NCBI GenBank assembly: GCA_044432975.1
Contig: JAWXUC010000008.1
Location: 1 to 64,000, forward strand
Source: JAWXUC01 sp044432975
GTDB taxonomy: Bacteria > Pseudomonadota > Alphaproteobacteria > RF32 > CAG-239
Length of the DNA stretch: 64,000 nt
Direction: 5' to 3'
Shown: positions 14,743 to 23,447 of the stretch, piece after piece
How positions within the stretch are numbered: position 1 is the first letter of the stretch
How the letters are laid out: each line of letters opens with the position of its first letter
Translations under genes and position numbers: made by a program
The notes under the pieces: model-generated
Told to the model about the DNA's origin: nothing
Database searches by the model: none
The model's input: the letters and a program-made list of their open reading frames with translations, nothing else

Positions 14743-16737
14743 ATGAACATTTTTGATTTAGCAGAACCAGAAGATACAATATCTCAATTGACATCTCAGC
14801 CAACTCCATGGTTAGATGGTCTTAATCCAGAGCAAAAACAAGCTGTAGAAACAACAGATGGTCCTGTCTTGGTGCTTTCTGGCGCAGGAACAGGAAAAAC
14901 AAAGGTTTTAACTTCTCGTTTGGCTTATATTTTATCATTAAAAAAAGCATGGCCTTCTGAGTGCTTTGTAGTTACGTTTACCAACAAAGCTGCAAAAGAA
15001 ATGAAGGAGCGTGTTTTTAATATAATTGGTGATATGGCATCATCTGTTTGGTTGGGGACATTTCATGGTCTTTGTGCAAAAATGTTAAGAGTTCATGCAG
15101 AATTAGTTGGCTTAAAGTCTAATTTTACGATTCTTAGTGATGATGATCAAAAAAGATTAATCAAACAAATTGAAGAAGAATTTGGACTAGATACTCAAAA
15201 ATTTCCGCCACAAGCTTTTTTAGATTTAATTTCAAGATGGAAAGATAAAGGCTTAACACCAGAAAAACTAGGAACACCCAAAAATGCTTACGCAGCTCAA
15301 ATATATAAACGTTATCAAGAGCGCTTGGTTGAGCTTAATTGTGCAGATTTTGGTGATTTAATTTTATATGTGCTAGAAATTTTAATGAAACACGCAGATG
15401 TTTTAGATTATTATCAAAATAAGTTTAAATATATAATGGTAGATGAGTATCAAGATACTAACGTTTCTCAATATCTGTTATTAAGATTATTGTCTCAAAA
15501 ATATCGCAATATTTGTTGTGTTGGCGATGATGATCAATCAATTTATTCTTGGCGTGGTGCTGAGATTGAAAATATTTTGCGTTTTGAAAAAGACTTTACA
15601 GAAGCTTTAACGGTTAGATTAGAGAGAAATTATCGCTCAACTTCAAATATCTTAACAACGGCATCAAAGTTAATTTCTCATAACACAGGGCGTTTGGGTA
15701 AAAAGTTGTATGTTGCAGAAAACTCTCCAGCCGCTAATAGCAATAATCATAAGGTTAAAGTTATTTCAACATATTCAGGTTCAGATGAAGCAAAATTTGT
15801 TGTTGAAGAAATAGAAGCTTTGGCAAGGGCAGGGGTTGATTATTCTCGTCAGGCGGTTTTGGTGCGCACAGGTTTTCAAACTCGTGAATTTGAAGAAAAA
15901 TTTATTGCTAATGCTATTCCTTATCAAGTAATTGGTGGCCCAAAATTTTATGAAAGACAAGAAATAAGAGATGCTCTAGCATATTTTAGAGTTGTAATGC
16001 AACCATCTGATGACTTAGCATTTGAGCGTATTGTTAATAAGCCTGCACGTTCATTGGGTGATAAATCAATAGAGGCCATCAAATTTGTCGCTAAAGAAAA
16101 ACATATTTCAATGTTTGAGGCTGCAAAGATAACCGAGCTTAAAGGCAAGGCTAAAAATAATTTGGCAGAATTAATGGCAAACTTTAAGATTTGGCAAGCA
16201 AGCACAGATAGTTTAAAACCAGATGAACTCGCAAGCATGATATTAGATGATAGTGGCTATATAGATATGCTGAAAAATGATAAATCTGTAGAAGCTCCAG
16301 GAAGGCTAGAAAACTTGCGAGAATTATTAAACGTACTTTCAGATTCAGAGCAATATCCCGATATGGCAACATTTTTAGAACATGTTTCTTTGGTTATAGA
16401 AAAAGATGATGCAACTGATTTTAATAGAGTTTTATTAATTACTCTGCATTCTGCAAAAGGATTAGAGTTTGATGTTGTTTATCTTCCAGGCTGGGAAGAA
16501 GGTTTGTTTCCTCATCAAAGAAGTCTTGATGAAAGTGGTTCAGAAGGCCTAGAAGAAGAACGCCGATTAGCTTATGTTGCAATAACCAGAGCAAAAAGAA
16601 AGTTATATATCTTAGCCGCAATGAATAGAAGAATTTACGGTCAATGGCAACAAAATATCCCCTCAAGATTTTTAAATGAACTCCCAAAAGAAACCTTAGA
16701 AATAACTAACAATTCTTATTATAAAGGTTATAGATAA
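14743..16737 (+). CDS. uvrD: UvrD/PcrA-type superfamily I DNA helicase
   Basis: 664 residues with all SF1A motifs in order: LNPEQKQAV (Q motif), GAGTGKT (47-53, Walker A), TFTNKAAKEMKERV, VDEYQDT (233-239), GDDDQSIYSWRGA, VRLERNYRST, LITLHSAKGLEFDVV and AYVAITRAKRKLY. It unwinds DNA 3' to 5' in nucleotide-excision and mismatch repair and removes RecA filaments. It is shorter than E. coli UvrD (720) because the basic C-terminal tail is missing. It stands alone with a divergent upstream neighbour. Confidence 0.95.
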   Translation: MNIFDLAEPEDTISQLTSQPTPWLDGLNPEQKQAVETTDGPVLVLSGAGTGKTKVLTSRLAYILSLKKAWPSECFVVTFTNKAAKEMKERVFNIIGDMASSVWLGTFHGLCAKMLRVHAELVGLKSNFTILSDDDQKRLIKQIEEEFGLDTQKFPPQAFLDLISRWKDKGLTPEKLGTPKNAYAAQIYKRYQERLVELNCADFGDLILYVLEILMKHADVLDYYQNKFKYIMVDEYQDTNVSQYLLLRLLSQKYRNICCVGDDDQSIYSWRGAEIENILRFEKDFTEALTVRLERNYRSTSNILTTASKLISHNTGRLGKKLYVAENSPAANSNNHKVKVISTYSGSDEAKFVVEEIEALARAGVDYSRQAVLVRTGFQTREFEEKFIANAIPYQVIGGPKFYERQEIRDALAYFRVVMQPSDDLAFERIVNKPARSLGDKSIEAIKFVAKEKHISMFEAAKITELKGKAKNNLAELMANFKIWQASTDSLKPDELASMILDDSGYIDMLKNDKSVEAPGRLENLRELLNVLSDSEQYPDMATFLEHVSLVIEKDDATDFNRVLLITLHSAKGLEFDVVYLPGWEEGLFPHQRSLDESGSEGLEEERRLAYVAITRAKRKLYILAAMNRRIYGQWQQNIPSRFLNELPKETLEITNNSYYKGYR

Positions 16738-16818
16738 GTTTGTTGCTTTGGTGTAGTTGACAGTGCCTCAAAAATATGATACATTATGCATATGTTATAT
16801 TTTATAAAGGAGCCTAAT

Positions 16819-17928
16819 GTGAGCAATATTTCAGAATCTAATATCCCAGATGTAATTTGTCTTGATTTAAATGGTGTGATTCAAGATCCTCAAAGTGGAA
16901 ACACTTATCCAGAAGCTAAAAAAGTAATTGATTTTGCAAAAGAAAATGAAATTCCTGTAGTTATTTTAAGTAATTCAACAATGGGTGAAGGTGCTTTTAT
17001 TAATAAAATGAAAGATTTTGGTTATGTTCAAGGTGAAGATTATCAAGCAGTGCTTAGTGCAGGGATGTCTTTTAAAATGTCAGTAGCAGATGATCCTGCC
17101 TCTTTAATAAATAAAGAAATAAAAAACAAAAAAATATATGCAATAGGCCATGCTTTTGAAGCTTTATTAGAAGGTACTGAATTTAGTTTTACAAAAAATA
17201 AAGATGAGGCTGATTTTGCTTATATCGGAATTCCTCAATTGTCTCCAGCTCAGTATAAGCTCTTGCCAGATGATTTAAAATCAGGTTTTACCCCTTCAGA
17301 AATCGTTGAAGGTAATTGGGATGTTTTATCTTCATCTCCAGAAGCGACTCAATATTTTTATGATAAATATATTAAAGAGTTATCACTTCCAATTATGAAT
17401 GCAAATCAGGATAAAGTTGTTTCAGAAAACGTTTCTTATTCTTCAGAGGCCGTTTCTCTATATCGTCAAGGTCAGTTTGCTACAATGGCGAAAGAAGATG
17501 GAAAAAATGTTATAGAAACAGGAAAACCAGATATTGTAATGTATCAAAATTTTTCAAAAGTTATAAAAGATATAACTGGTAATGAAAAATCAACCGTTGC
17601 ATTTTATGGTGATAATATGGGTACAGATTTAAAAGGTTATATCAAAGCATCAAATTTGTTTTCAGCAGATAGTTATCATGTTCTTTGTGTAAATAATTAT
17701 TATATTGGTATTGATAGCGCATCAGAAAATAAAGATATAAAAATATATACCTCAGAAGAGGTTCTATCAGGGGTAAAGCTTCATCCTTGGTTTTCAGATA
17801 AAGTTGCCCCAGAAGATAAAAAGAAGGCTTTCACAAATGCTAAAGAAATATATGGCGCTAATTTTAAGTCATTGAAATATAATTCTTTGTATAAAGGAAA
17901 GGTGCAAAATACTCCTTTTAATTATTAA
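16819..17928 (+). CDS. HAD-superfamily class IIA-like hydrolase
   Basis: About 370 residues. The N-terminal HAD motif I reads ICLDLNGVIQD (with Asn where many relatives have Asp), motif II is VVILSNSTM, and motif III is FYGDNMGTDLKGY near residue 270-280. A large cap insert separates motifs II and III as in class II HADs (NagD-like). The GTG at 16819 is preferred over the upstream ATG 16786 because AAAGGAG lies 6 nt before it. Substrate unknown; relatives are phosphatases. The C-terminal 60 residues beyond motif III look lineage-specific. Confidence 0.75.
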   Translation: MSNISESNIPDVICLDLNGVIQDPQSGNTYPEAKKVIDFAKENEIPVVILSNSTMGEGAFINKMKDFGYVQGEDYQAVLSAGMSFKMSVADDPASLINKEIKNKKIYAIGHAFEALLEGTEFSFTKNKDEADFAYIGIPQLSPAQYKLLPDDLKSGFTPSEIVEGNWDVLSSSPEATQYFYDKYIKELSLPIMNANQDKVVSENVSYSSEAVSLYRQGQFATMAKEDGKNVIETGKPDIVMYQNFSKVIKDITGNEKSTVAFYGDNMGTDLKGYIKASNLFSADSYHVLCVNNYYIGIDSASENKDIKIYTSEEVLSGVKLHPWFSDKVAPEDKKKAFTNAKEIYGANFKSLKYNSLYKGKVQNTPFNY

Positions 17929-17971
17929 TAAAAACATAGTGATTTCGCTATATATAAAGGAGGTTTGTTTT

Positions 17972-18481
17972 ATGAAATTTGGAGCACCTAAGCAAGTATT
18001 TAAACTTAACACAAAAAGAGTTCAAGATGTTGAACCTATTCGCAATGGTTTTACAGGTGTTGTTGTCGAAAAAAAAGAAGATTTAGAAGATCTCGTGGAA
18101 GAGCCTTGCTTAAAAACTTGTCAGCAATTATTTGATAAAAACGTTCAGACCATTGACAGTGGTTGTAATAAAGAAAACAGTAGTCATAGAGCATATATCG
18201 TAATTAATTATGATACATTAAATGATGCCAATAAAAGAATAGCGGATGATATGGTTCAGCGAGGAGCTGTTCGTTTTAGTCCCAAAGATGATGAATGTCC
18301 TTCTCGTAACGGTACAAATCAAATTACAATAGAAGTCGCAACCAAGCCTTCAGATTTAGTTAGTTTAGTTGAAAGAAAGCTTTTGAATATAACAAAAGAA
18401 TTTCAAAAACAGCCTAACATTCATAAAACAATATCTCATGAAACCTTAAAATGGTTGGCTGAATATAATCAAAACCGTTAA
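17972..18481 (+). CDS. Hypothetical protein (169 aa)
   Basis: No family recognised. Start ATG 17972 follows AAAGGAGG. The protein has no signal peptide or membrane segment; it contains four or five cysteines (EEPCLKTCQQL, DSGCNKEN, DDECPSRNG) and mixed alpha/beta character, ending in a helix with WLAEYNQNR. It lies 43 nt after the HAD gene and could be co-transcribed with it. Confidence 0.55.
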   Translation: MKFGAPKQVFKLNTKRVQDVEPIRNGFTGVVVEKKEDLEDLVEEPCLKTCQQLFDKNVQTIDSGCNKENSSHRAYIVINYDTLNDANKRIADDMVQRGAVRFSPKDDECPSRNGTNQITIEVATKPSDLVSLVERKLLNITKEFQKQPNIHKTISHETLKWLAEYNQNR

Positions 18482-18497
18482 TTGTGATTATTTATAT

Positions 18498-19334
18498 CTA
18501 ATTAACTATTTCTTTGTTTTTTATGATTAAAACTTTTTTAATACGTCTAGGATCAACATCTAAAATTTTAAAACAAACTTTTAATCCCAAATGACAAATT
18601 TCAAACTTTTCACCTTTAGTAGGAATTCTTTGTGCTAAATGAAAAACTAAACCACCAAGAGTGTCAATTTCAATTTCTTCATCATCAATAGCATCTTTTA
18701 AGTCTATATCTGTTTTTTCAAGAAGTTCATCTAAGTCTATTCTTGCATCTGCAATAATAGATCCATCTTGTTGTACAGTAATTGCATAGTCTTCTTCTAA
18801 ATCATATTCATCTTCAATGTCGCCAACAATTTCTTCAAGTAAATCTTCAATAGTAACCAAACCTTCTGTTCCGCCATATTCATTAATAACAATAGCAAGG
18901 TGAGTTTTGTCTTTTTGCATTTGTTTTAATAAGTCTAACACAGGCATAGAAGGTGGAACAAATGCTACTTCTCTAGACTGAAGTTCAGATATTTTTATTT
19001 GTTTTTCGCCTTTTAATAATGATTTTACCAAATCAATAACGTGAACCACACCTTCAATATCATCTAAACTTTCGTTATAAACAGGTATTCTAGAATGTCC
19101 TTTGTTTATCATTAAATTTGCTAGTTCTTCAACACTACCGTCTTTTTGAAAAGCAACAATGTTGGCTCTAGCAATCATTGCAGATGAGCATTTTGTATCT
19201 TTAAGTTCTAATACGTTTGTTAAGATTAATTGTTCATGTTCGGAAAAGTCTTTCGTCTCTGCGTCATCAATTAAGTCTTCAATAGTTTCTCTAAGTTCAG
19301 TCTTTTTCTTTGGACCGAATATTTTTTTTAGCAT
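18498..19334 (-). CDS. CorC/HlyC-family CBS-domain protein
   Basis: About 278 residues. A short N-terminus (MLKKIFGPKKKTELRETIED) leads into a tandem CBS pair (Bateman module) from about 65 to 190 with GHSRIPVYNESLDDIEGVVHVIDL and VINEYGGTEGLVTIEDLLEEIVGDIEDEYD, followed by the CorC_HlyC transporter-associated domain (GGLVFHLAQRIPTKGE). There is no DUF21 membrane domain, so it is the soluble CorC type linked to magnesium/cobalt homeostasis. Start ATG 19334 is one base after the ybeY stop, with GAGGA upstream. It ends the miaB-phoH-ybeY-corC operon, an arrangement common in proteobacteria. Confidence 0.9.
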   Translation of the reverse strand: MLKKIFGPKKKTELRETIEDLIDDAETKDFSEHEQLILTNVLELKDTKCSSAMIARANIVAFQKDGSVEELANLMINKGHSRIPVYNESLDDIEGVVHVIDLVKSLLKGEKQIKISELQSREVAFVPPSMPVLDLLKQMQKDKTHLAIVINEYGGTEGLVTIEDLLEEIVGDIEDEYDLEEDYAITVQQDGSIIADARIDLDELLEKTDIDLKDAIDDEEIEIDTLGGLVFHLAQRIPTKGEKFEICHLGLKVCFKILDVDPRRIKKVLIIKNKEIVN

Positions 19335-19335
19335 T

Positions 19336-19854
19336 TTATTCCTCATAAGGGTTGTTTATATTAAGTGTTTGTAAAATGTCAGCTTCTGTTTTTTCCATTT
19401 CTTCTGCGTCTTCATCATCTTGATGATCAAATCCCAAAAGATGTAAAATTCCATGAGCAAACAAGTGTGCAAAATGGTCTTCTGTTTTTATCTTTTTTTC
19501 TTTAGCTTCAGCCTCTAAAGTTTCTTTTGCAATAAAGATTTCTCCTAAAGCAATTTCTTGCTCTTCTTCTAACTTTTCTTTAAAATCAATGGCGTCTAAA
19601 TTAGCAAAAGATAAAACATTTGTTGGCTTGTCCAATCCTCTAAACTCGTTATTTAGTTCTTGAATTTGCATATTGTTTGTTAATATTAAATTACAATAAA
19701 AATCTTTTTCAAATTCAAATAACTCAAGGTCAAACTCATTAACAATATAGTTCATTGTTGCGTTGAATGTATCATCAGCAATTTTCTGATAATGCTCTTC
19801 GTCATCATTCCATTCTTCGTTGTCTATAATAAAAGAGTATTCAAACGTACTCAT
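19336..19854 (-). CDS. ybeY: Endoribonuclease YbeY (rRNA maturation factor)
   Basis: About 172 residues. The zinc-binding motif HGILHLLGFDH is present near the C-terminus, preceded by LNNEFRGLDKPTNVLSFA and ALGEIFIAKETL, all YbeY hallmarks. It functions in 16S rRNA 3' processing and 70S quality control. Its start overlaps the end of phoH; ATG 19854 gives a family-like length, but in-frame ATGs at 19872 and 19884 are also possible. The acidic C-terminal segment EDAEEMEKTEADIL is normal for the family. Confidence 0.93.
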   Translation of the reverse strand: MSTFEYSFIIDNEEWNDDEEHYQKIADDTFNATMNYIVNEFDLELFEFEKDFYCNLILTNNMQIQELNNEFRGLDKPTNVLSFANLDAIDFKEKLEEEQEIALGEIFIAKETLEAEAKEKKIKTEDHFAHLFAHGILHLLGFDHQDDEDAEEMEKTEADILQTLNINNPYEE

Positions 19855-20803
19855 GTTTAATAGTTTCCTCATAAGCTTTAACAATTTTCGCCACTAAACC
19901 ATGACGAACAACGTCTTTTGATGAAAATTCAGTAATGCCAATATTGTCAATGTTGCCCAATATTTTTGTTGCATCACGCAAACCAGAATTAACTCCTTTA
20001 GGGAGATCGACTTGGCTTAAGTCTCCATTAATAACCATTCTAGAGTTTTCTCCTAGACGAGTTAAAAACATTTTCATTTGCATTGTAGTTGTGTTTTGCG
20101 CTTCATCTAAAATAACAAACGCATTAGATAATGTTCTACCACGCATAAATGCCAACGGAGCAATTTCAATTTCGCCAATAGCAAGTTTTTTATCAACAGT
20201 TTCAGCAGGCAACATTTCGTACAATGCATCATATAACGGTCTAAGATAAGGGTCAACTTTGTCTTTTAAGTCTCCTGGTAAAAAGCCTAAATTTTCGCCA
20301 GCTTCTACAGCAGGACGAGAAAGAATTATCTTGTCAACTTTGCCTTCTAACATCATAGTAACAGCTAGTGCAACAGCCAAATATGTTTTACCAGTACCAG
20401 CAGGTCCAAGGCCAAAAACAAGTTCATTGCCCATCATAGATTGAATATATTGAGCTTGAGTTGCAGAACGTGGATAAATATGACGCTTTTGAGTCTTCAA
20501 AACAATTTCAGCCATTTCTTTTGCGTCCATATGTTTTTCTGTATTATCGCAATCGTTGCCACCAAGTCTAACTGCAGCCTTAACTTCTTCTGCGCCAATT
20601 GCAATGCTCTTAGATGCTTTGTTATATAATATATCTATAGCAAGTTTAGCTTGTTCTGCTTTTTCTTCATTGCCATTAATAGTAATTTCATTGCCAAAAA
20701 CAGCAATTTCAACATTAAGTATTTGTTCAATTAGTCTAAGGTTTGAATCTTGTGGTCCAACAAGTTGTTGAATTAAAGTATTGTTAAAAAGTTCAAACTT
20801 CAT
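19841..20803 (-). CDS. PhoH-family ATPase (PhoH-like, YbeZ type)
   Basis: 320 residues: N-terminal KH-like region (about 1-80), then the PhoH P-loop GPAGTGKTYLAVALAV near 138-153, ILSRPAVEAGENLGFLPGDL, Walker B FVILDEAQNTT and TRLGENSRMVINGDLSQVDLP. YbeZ partners physically and genetically with YbeY in RNA metabolism, in line with their overlap here. It starts within the last codons of miaB (11-nt overlap). Confidence 0.93.
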   Translation of the reverse strand: MKFELFNNTLIQQLVGPQDSNLRLIEQILNVEIAVFGNEITINGNEEKAEQAKLAIDILYNKASKSIAIGAEEVKAAVRLGGNDCDNTEKHMDAKEMAEIVLKTQKRHIYPRSATQAQYIQSMMGNELVFGLGPAGTGKTYLAVALAVTMMLEGKVDKIILSRPAVEAGENLGFLPGDLKDKVDPYLRPLYDALYEMLPAETVDKKLAIGEIEIAPLAFMRGRTLSNAFVILDEAQNTTTMQMKMFLTRLGENSRMVINGDLSQVDLPKGVNSGLRDATKILGNIDNIGITEFSSKDVVRHGLVAKIVKAYEETIKHEYV

Positions 20804-22127
20804 TTATTTTTCCTTTTAAAGAGTTAAGCGTTGCATGTGTTATATTAACATCAAGAATCTTATTTAAGCAAGAATTATCAAGAGTCGTGTGGACACTTTG
20901 CATATAAGGTGTTCTTCCAAAAAGCACATCTCCGTTAGAAGAGATTTCTTCAAACAACACGCTCATGCTCTTGTTAACGCAAGATTCGTTGAATTTCTTT
21001 TGATAATAAAACAATAAGTCTTGCAAAATAGTTAATCTTTCAGATTTTAATTCTTCAGGTATTTGATTGTCCATCAAAGCAGCTTTTGTTTGTGGGCGAG
21101 GAGAGTATTTGAATGAATATGCTTGAATATATTGCACTTCTTTAACAAGTTCTAGCGTGTTCTTAAAATCTTGATCTGTCTCTCCAGGAAAGCCAACGAT
21201 AAAGTCAGAAGACATTCCTATGTTTGGATTTGCTTTTTTTAGTTTTTCAAAAACGCTTAGATATTGAGATATGCTGTATCTTCTTCTCATTGCCTTTAAT
21301 ATGTTGTCGCTACCTGATTGAGCAGGCAAATGCATATATGGCATTAAGATATCAAGCTCTTTGTGGCAAGCAATAATGTTGTCGCTCATTTCAGACGGAT
21401 AAGAAGTTGTATAACGCAAACGTTTTAAACCATCAAGTTTAGCTAACTCATGCATTAAATAAGCCAAGTCTTTTTCTTGTTCGTCAGATCCAAGTCCATG
21501 ATAGCCATTAACATTTTGCCCTAAAAGATTAATTTCTAAAGTTCCTGTGTCAATAAGCTTTTTAGCTTCTTCTAAAACATCTTTAACAGGGCGAGAAAAT
21601 TCTCTACCTCTGGTATAGGGAACAACGCAATAAGAACAAAAATTATTGCATCCTTCTTGAATAGCTAAAAAAGAAGTTGAAGAGTTTGATTTTATTTCTG
21701 GTAATAAATCAAATTTAGAGATTGTTGGAATAGAAACATCTATCGCAAACTCTTTTTCTTCTTGCCCTAAAATATCATCAATAATGTTGCCAACGTTGTG
21801 ATAGTTTAATGGCCCTAAAACAAAATCAACATATTTTGCGCGTTTTTTGATTGTTTCACCAAGTGCCTTAGCAACACAACCAGCAACGCCAATGAAGGTT
21901 TGTAGACCTTGTTTTTCTCTTTCAATCTTAATTTTTCTAAGTCTGCCAAGGTGGGAAAATACTTTTTCATCAGCTTTTTCTCTAATATGGCAAGTGTTAA
22001 GTATAACAATGTCAGCATCTTTAACCAAATTAGCTTCAGTATGCCCATGTTGTTTTAATACATCTGCCATGCGATCGCTATCATATACGTTCATTTGGCA
22101 GCCAAAAGTTTTAATAAAATATTTCAT
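20793..22127 (-). CDS. miaB: tRNA-2-methylthio-N6-dimethylallyladenosine synthase MiaB
   Basis: 444 residues. The N-terminal MTTase domain has cysteines in TFGCQMN, LNTCHIREKA and GVAGCVAKA. The radical-SAM cluster motif is CNNFCSYCVVPYTRG, and a TRAM domain lies at the C-terminus. It adds the methylthio group to i6A37 of tRNAs reading U-starting codons. ATG 22127 is chosen because it begins MKYFIKTFGCQMN as in the family; four extra codons are open upstream. First gene of the operon with phoH, ybeY and corC. Confidence 0.95.
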   Translation of the reverse strand: MKYFIKTFGCQMNVYDSDRMADVLKQHGHTEANLVKDADIVILNTCHIREKADEKVFSHLGRLRKIKIEREKQGLQTFIGVAGCVAKALGETIKKRAKYVDFVLGPLNYHNVGNIIDDILGQEEKEFAIDVSIPTISKFDLLPEIKSNSSTSFLAIQEGCNNFCSYCVVPYTRGREFSRPVKDVLEEAKKLIDTGTLEINLLGQNVNGYHGLGSDEQEKDLAYLMHELAKLDGLKRLRYTTSYPSEMSDNIIACHKELDILMPYMHLPAQSGSDNILKAMRRRYSISQYLSVFEKLKKANPNIGMSSDFIVGFPGETDQDFKNTLELVKEVQYIQAYSFKYSPRPQTKAALMDNQIPEELKSERLTILQDLLFYYQKKFNESCVNKSMSVLFEEISSNGDVLFGRTPYMQSVHTTLDNSCLNKILDVNITHATLNSLKGKINEV

Positions 22128-22199
22128 AACCGCTAGCATATATATAAATTTTTATTTTGCAACTTTTTATGTTGTTGCAGAGTTGAAATGCTGAAAGGT

Positions 22200-22262
22200 C
22201 TAGTTAAAGTTGCCTAGCGCTGCAAAATACCTTGTTAAAGTTGCTTAGTACTGCAAAGCGCC
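22200..22262. repeat. Two-copy tandem repeat, about 31 bp
   Basis: Two adjacent units of the form GTTAAAGTTGC[C/T]TAG-[C/T]-[G/A]-CTGCAAA, the second followed by a third partial GTTAA. It lies in the 338-bp divergent gap between miaB and dksA. No coding potential; function unknown. Confidence 0.65.
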
Positions 22263-22283
22263 TGTTAACTTTTAATGACTATC

Positions 22284-22331
22284 AATAAATAACGCATAAC
22301 GTTAAACGTTTAACGTTATGCGTTATTTATT
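22284..22331. repeat. Perfect 48-bp palindrome in the miaB-dksA divergent region
   Basis: Every base from 22284 to 22307 pairs with 22331 to 22308 without loop or mismatch; the centre is AAACGTTT and the arms read AATAAATAACGCATAACG and on. Both flanking genes are transcribed away from it, so a terminator function is not expected. It could be a protein-binding site, a cruciform or a mobile palindrome. The remaining bases of the gap (22332-22465) show only an AT-rich promoter-like stretch ending with GGAG before dksA. Confidence 0.85.
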
Positions 22332-22465
22332 TTGGATTTGCTTTGTTTTGTGTGTTGTTGATGGTTATTAGGTGTTTTTTCTGTTAAAAACTAAAAAAGC
22401 GCTTGTAAATATTAGTTTTTTTATTATATTAAGTGCAAATTAATGTAAGATACCGGAGTACAAAT

Positions 22466-22891
22466 ATGAACACAGCAGTTATATTACCACCCGACTATAA
22501 GCCGAGTTTAGATGAAGAATATATGAATGAAATGCAGGTTGAGTATTTCAGACAAAAATTATTAAATTGGAAAAAAGATTTAATCGCTCAAGCTGTTGAA
22601 ACAGTTTCAGATCTTAGAGAAGGCGGATTAAATCAACCAGATGAGCTTGACAGAGCCGCATTAGAATCAAATAAAGCTCTTGAGCTTAGGACAAGAGATA
22701 GAGCAAGAAAGTTAATTTCTAAGATAGACAGCGCTTTAATGAGAATAGAATTTGGCGAATATGGATATTGTGAAGAAACTGGGGAGCCAATTGGTATTGC
22801 AAGATTAGAAGCTCGCCCTGTTGCAACACTTTCTATTGAAGCACAAGAGCGTCATGAACGTTTAGAAAAGACTTATGATGATGAAGCCTAA
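22466..22891 (+). CDS. dksA: RNA polymerase-binding transcription factor DksA
   Basis: 141 residues. The coiled-coil with DELDRAALESNKALELRTRDRARKL carries the acidic tip, and the C-terminal YGYCEETGEPIGIARLEARP is the DksA/TraR signature. Only one of the four zinc cysteines is kept (ATLSIEAQER replaces the second pair), as in alphaproteobacterial DksA. It works with ppGpp at RNA polymerase. ATG 22466 is preferred to 22433 because GGAG lies 7 nt before it. It overlaps maf by 17 nt and starts a dksA-maf-rng operon. Confidence 0.93.
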   Translation: MNTAVILPPDYKPSLDEEYMNEMQVEYFRQKLLNWKKDLIAQAVETVSDLREGGLNQPDELDRAALESNKALELRTRDRARKLISKIDSALMRIEFGEYGYCEETGEPIGIARLEARPVATLSIEAQERHERLEKTYDDEA

Positions 22892-23447
22892 AGACTATAT
22901 TTTAGGTTCTCAGTCTAAGCATAGATTAAATCTTTTAGAAACTATTGGATACCTGCCAAAAGAAGTTTGTGGTGCAGATATTGATGAAACTCCTTTTGAT
23001 AAAGAAAAGCCAACAGAATATGTAAAAAGAATGGCAAAAGAAAAAGCTCTTAAAGTTGCAGGTTTGCATAAGGGGGAAGTTGTCTTGGCCTCTGATACGA
23101 TTATTGTTGTGGGTAGGCGTATTATTCAAAAAGCTAGTAGTCCTGAAGAGCAGGCGAAAGTTATGCATCTTTTATCAGGCACAGCTAATAAGGTTTTAAC
23201 AGCCATTTGTGTTGTTGATAGAAACGGCAAAGCTATGGTTAGGGTTTCAGAAACAAAAGTATATTTAAAAAGATTGTCGTCAAAAGAAATTCAAGAATAT
23301 GTAGATTGTCAAGAGTGGGTAGGCTGCGCAGGCTATGCTATCGAAGGCAAGCTGCAAGGTTATGTTAAAAAGATTGTTGGGTCTTATTCTTCTGTTGTTG
23401 GAATAGATCTATATGTAACAAAACAACTTTTAGATGGAGTATTATAA
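22875..23447 (+). CDS. maf: Maf-family nucleoside triphosphate pyrophosphatase
   Basis: 190 residues. LGSQSKHRLNLLETIGY (N-terminal nucleotide loop), DIDETPFDKEKPTEYVKRMAKEKA, VLASDTIIVVGRRI and YAIEGKLQGYVKKIVGSYSSVVG are Maf motifs. Maf/YhdE proteins hydrolyse dTTP, UTP or modified nucleotides and are linked to division control. The SQSKHR segment replaces the usual SxSPRR. Three successive ATGs exist; the first overlaps dksA. Directly followed by rng with no gap. Confidence 0.9.
   Translation: MMMKPKDYILGSQSKHRLNLLETIGYLPKEVCGADIDETPFDKEKPTEYVKRMAKEKALKVAGLHKGEVVLASDTIIVVGRRIIQKASSPEEQAKVMHLLSGTANKVLTAICVVDRNGKAMVRVSETKVYLKRLSSKEIQEYVDCQEWVGCAGYAIEGKLQGYVKKIVGSYSSVVGIDLYVTKQLLDGVL

Noticed and set aside
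22200..22331. Short CRISPR array
   Set aside because: Only two near-identical adjacent units without spacers, and no cas genes.
22284..22331. Bidirectional terminator
   Set aside because: Both flanking genes are transcribed away from the palindrome, and it has no loop.
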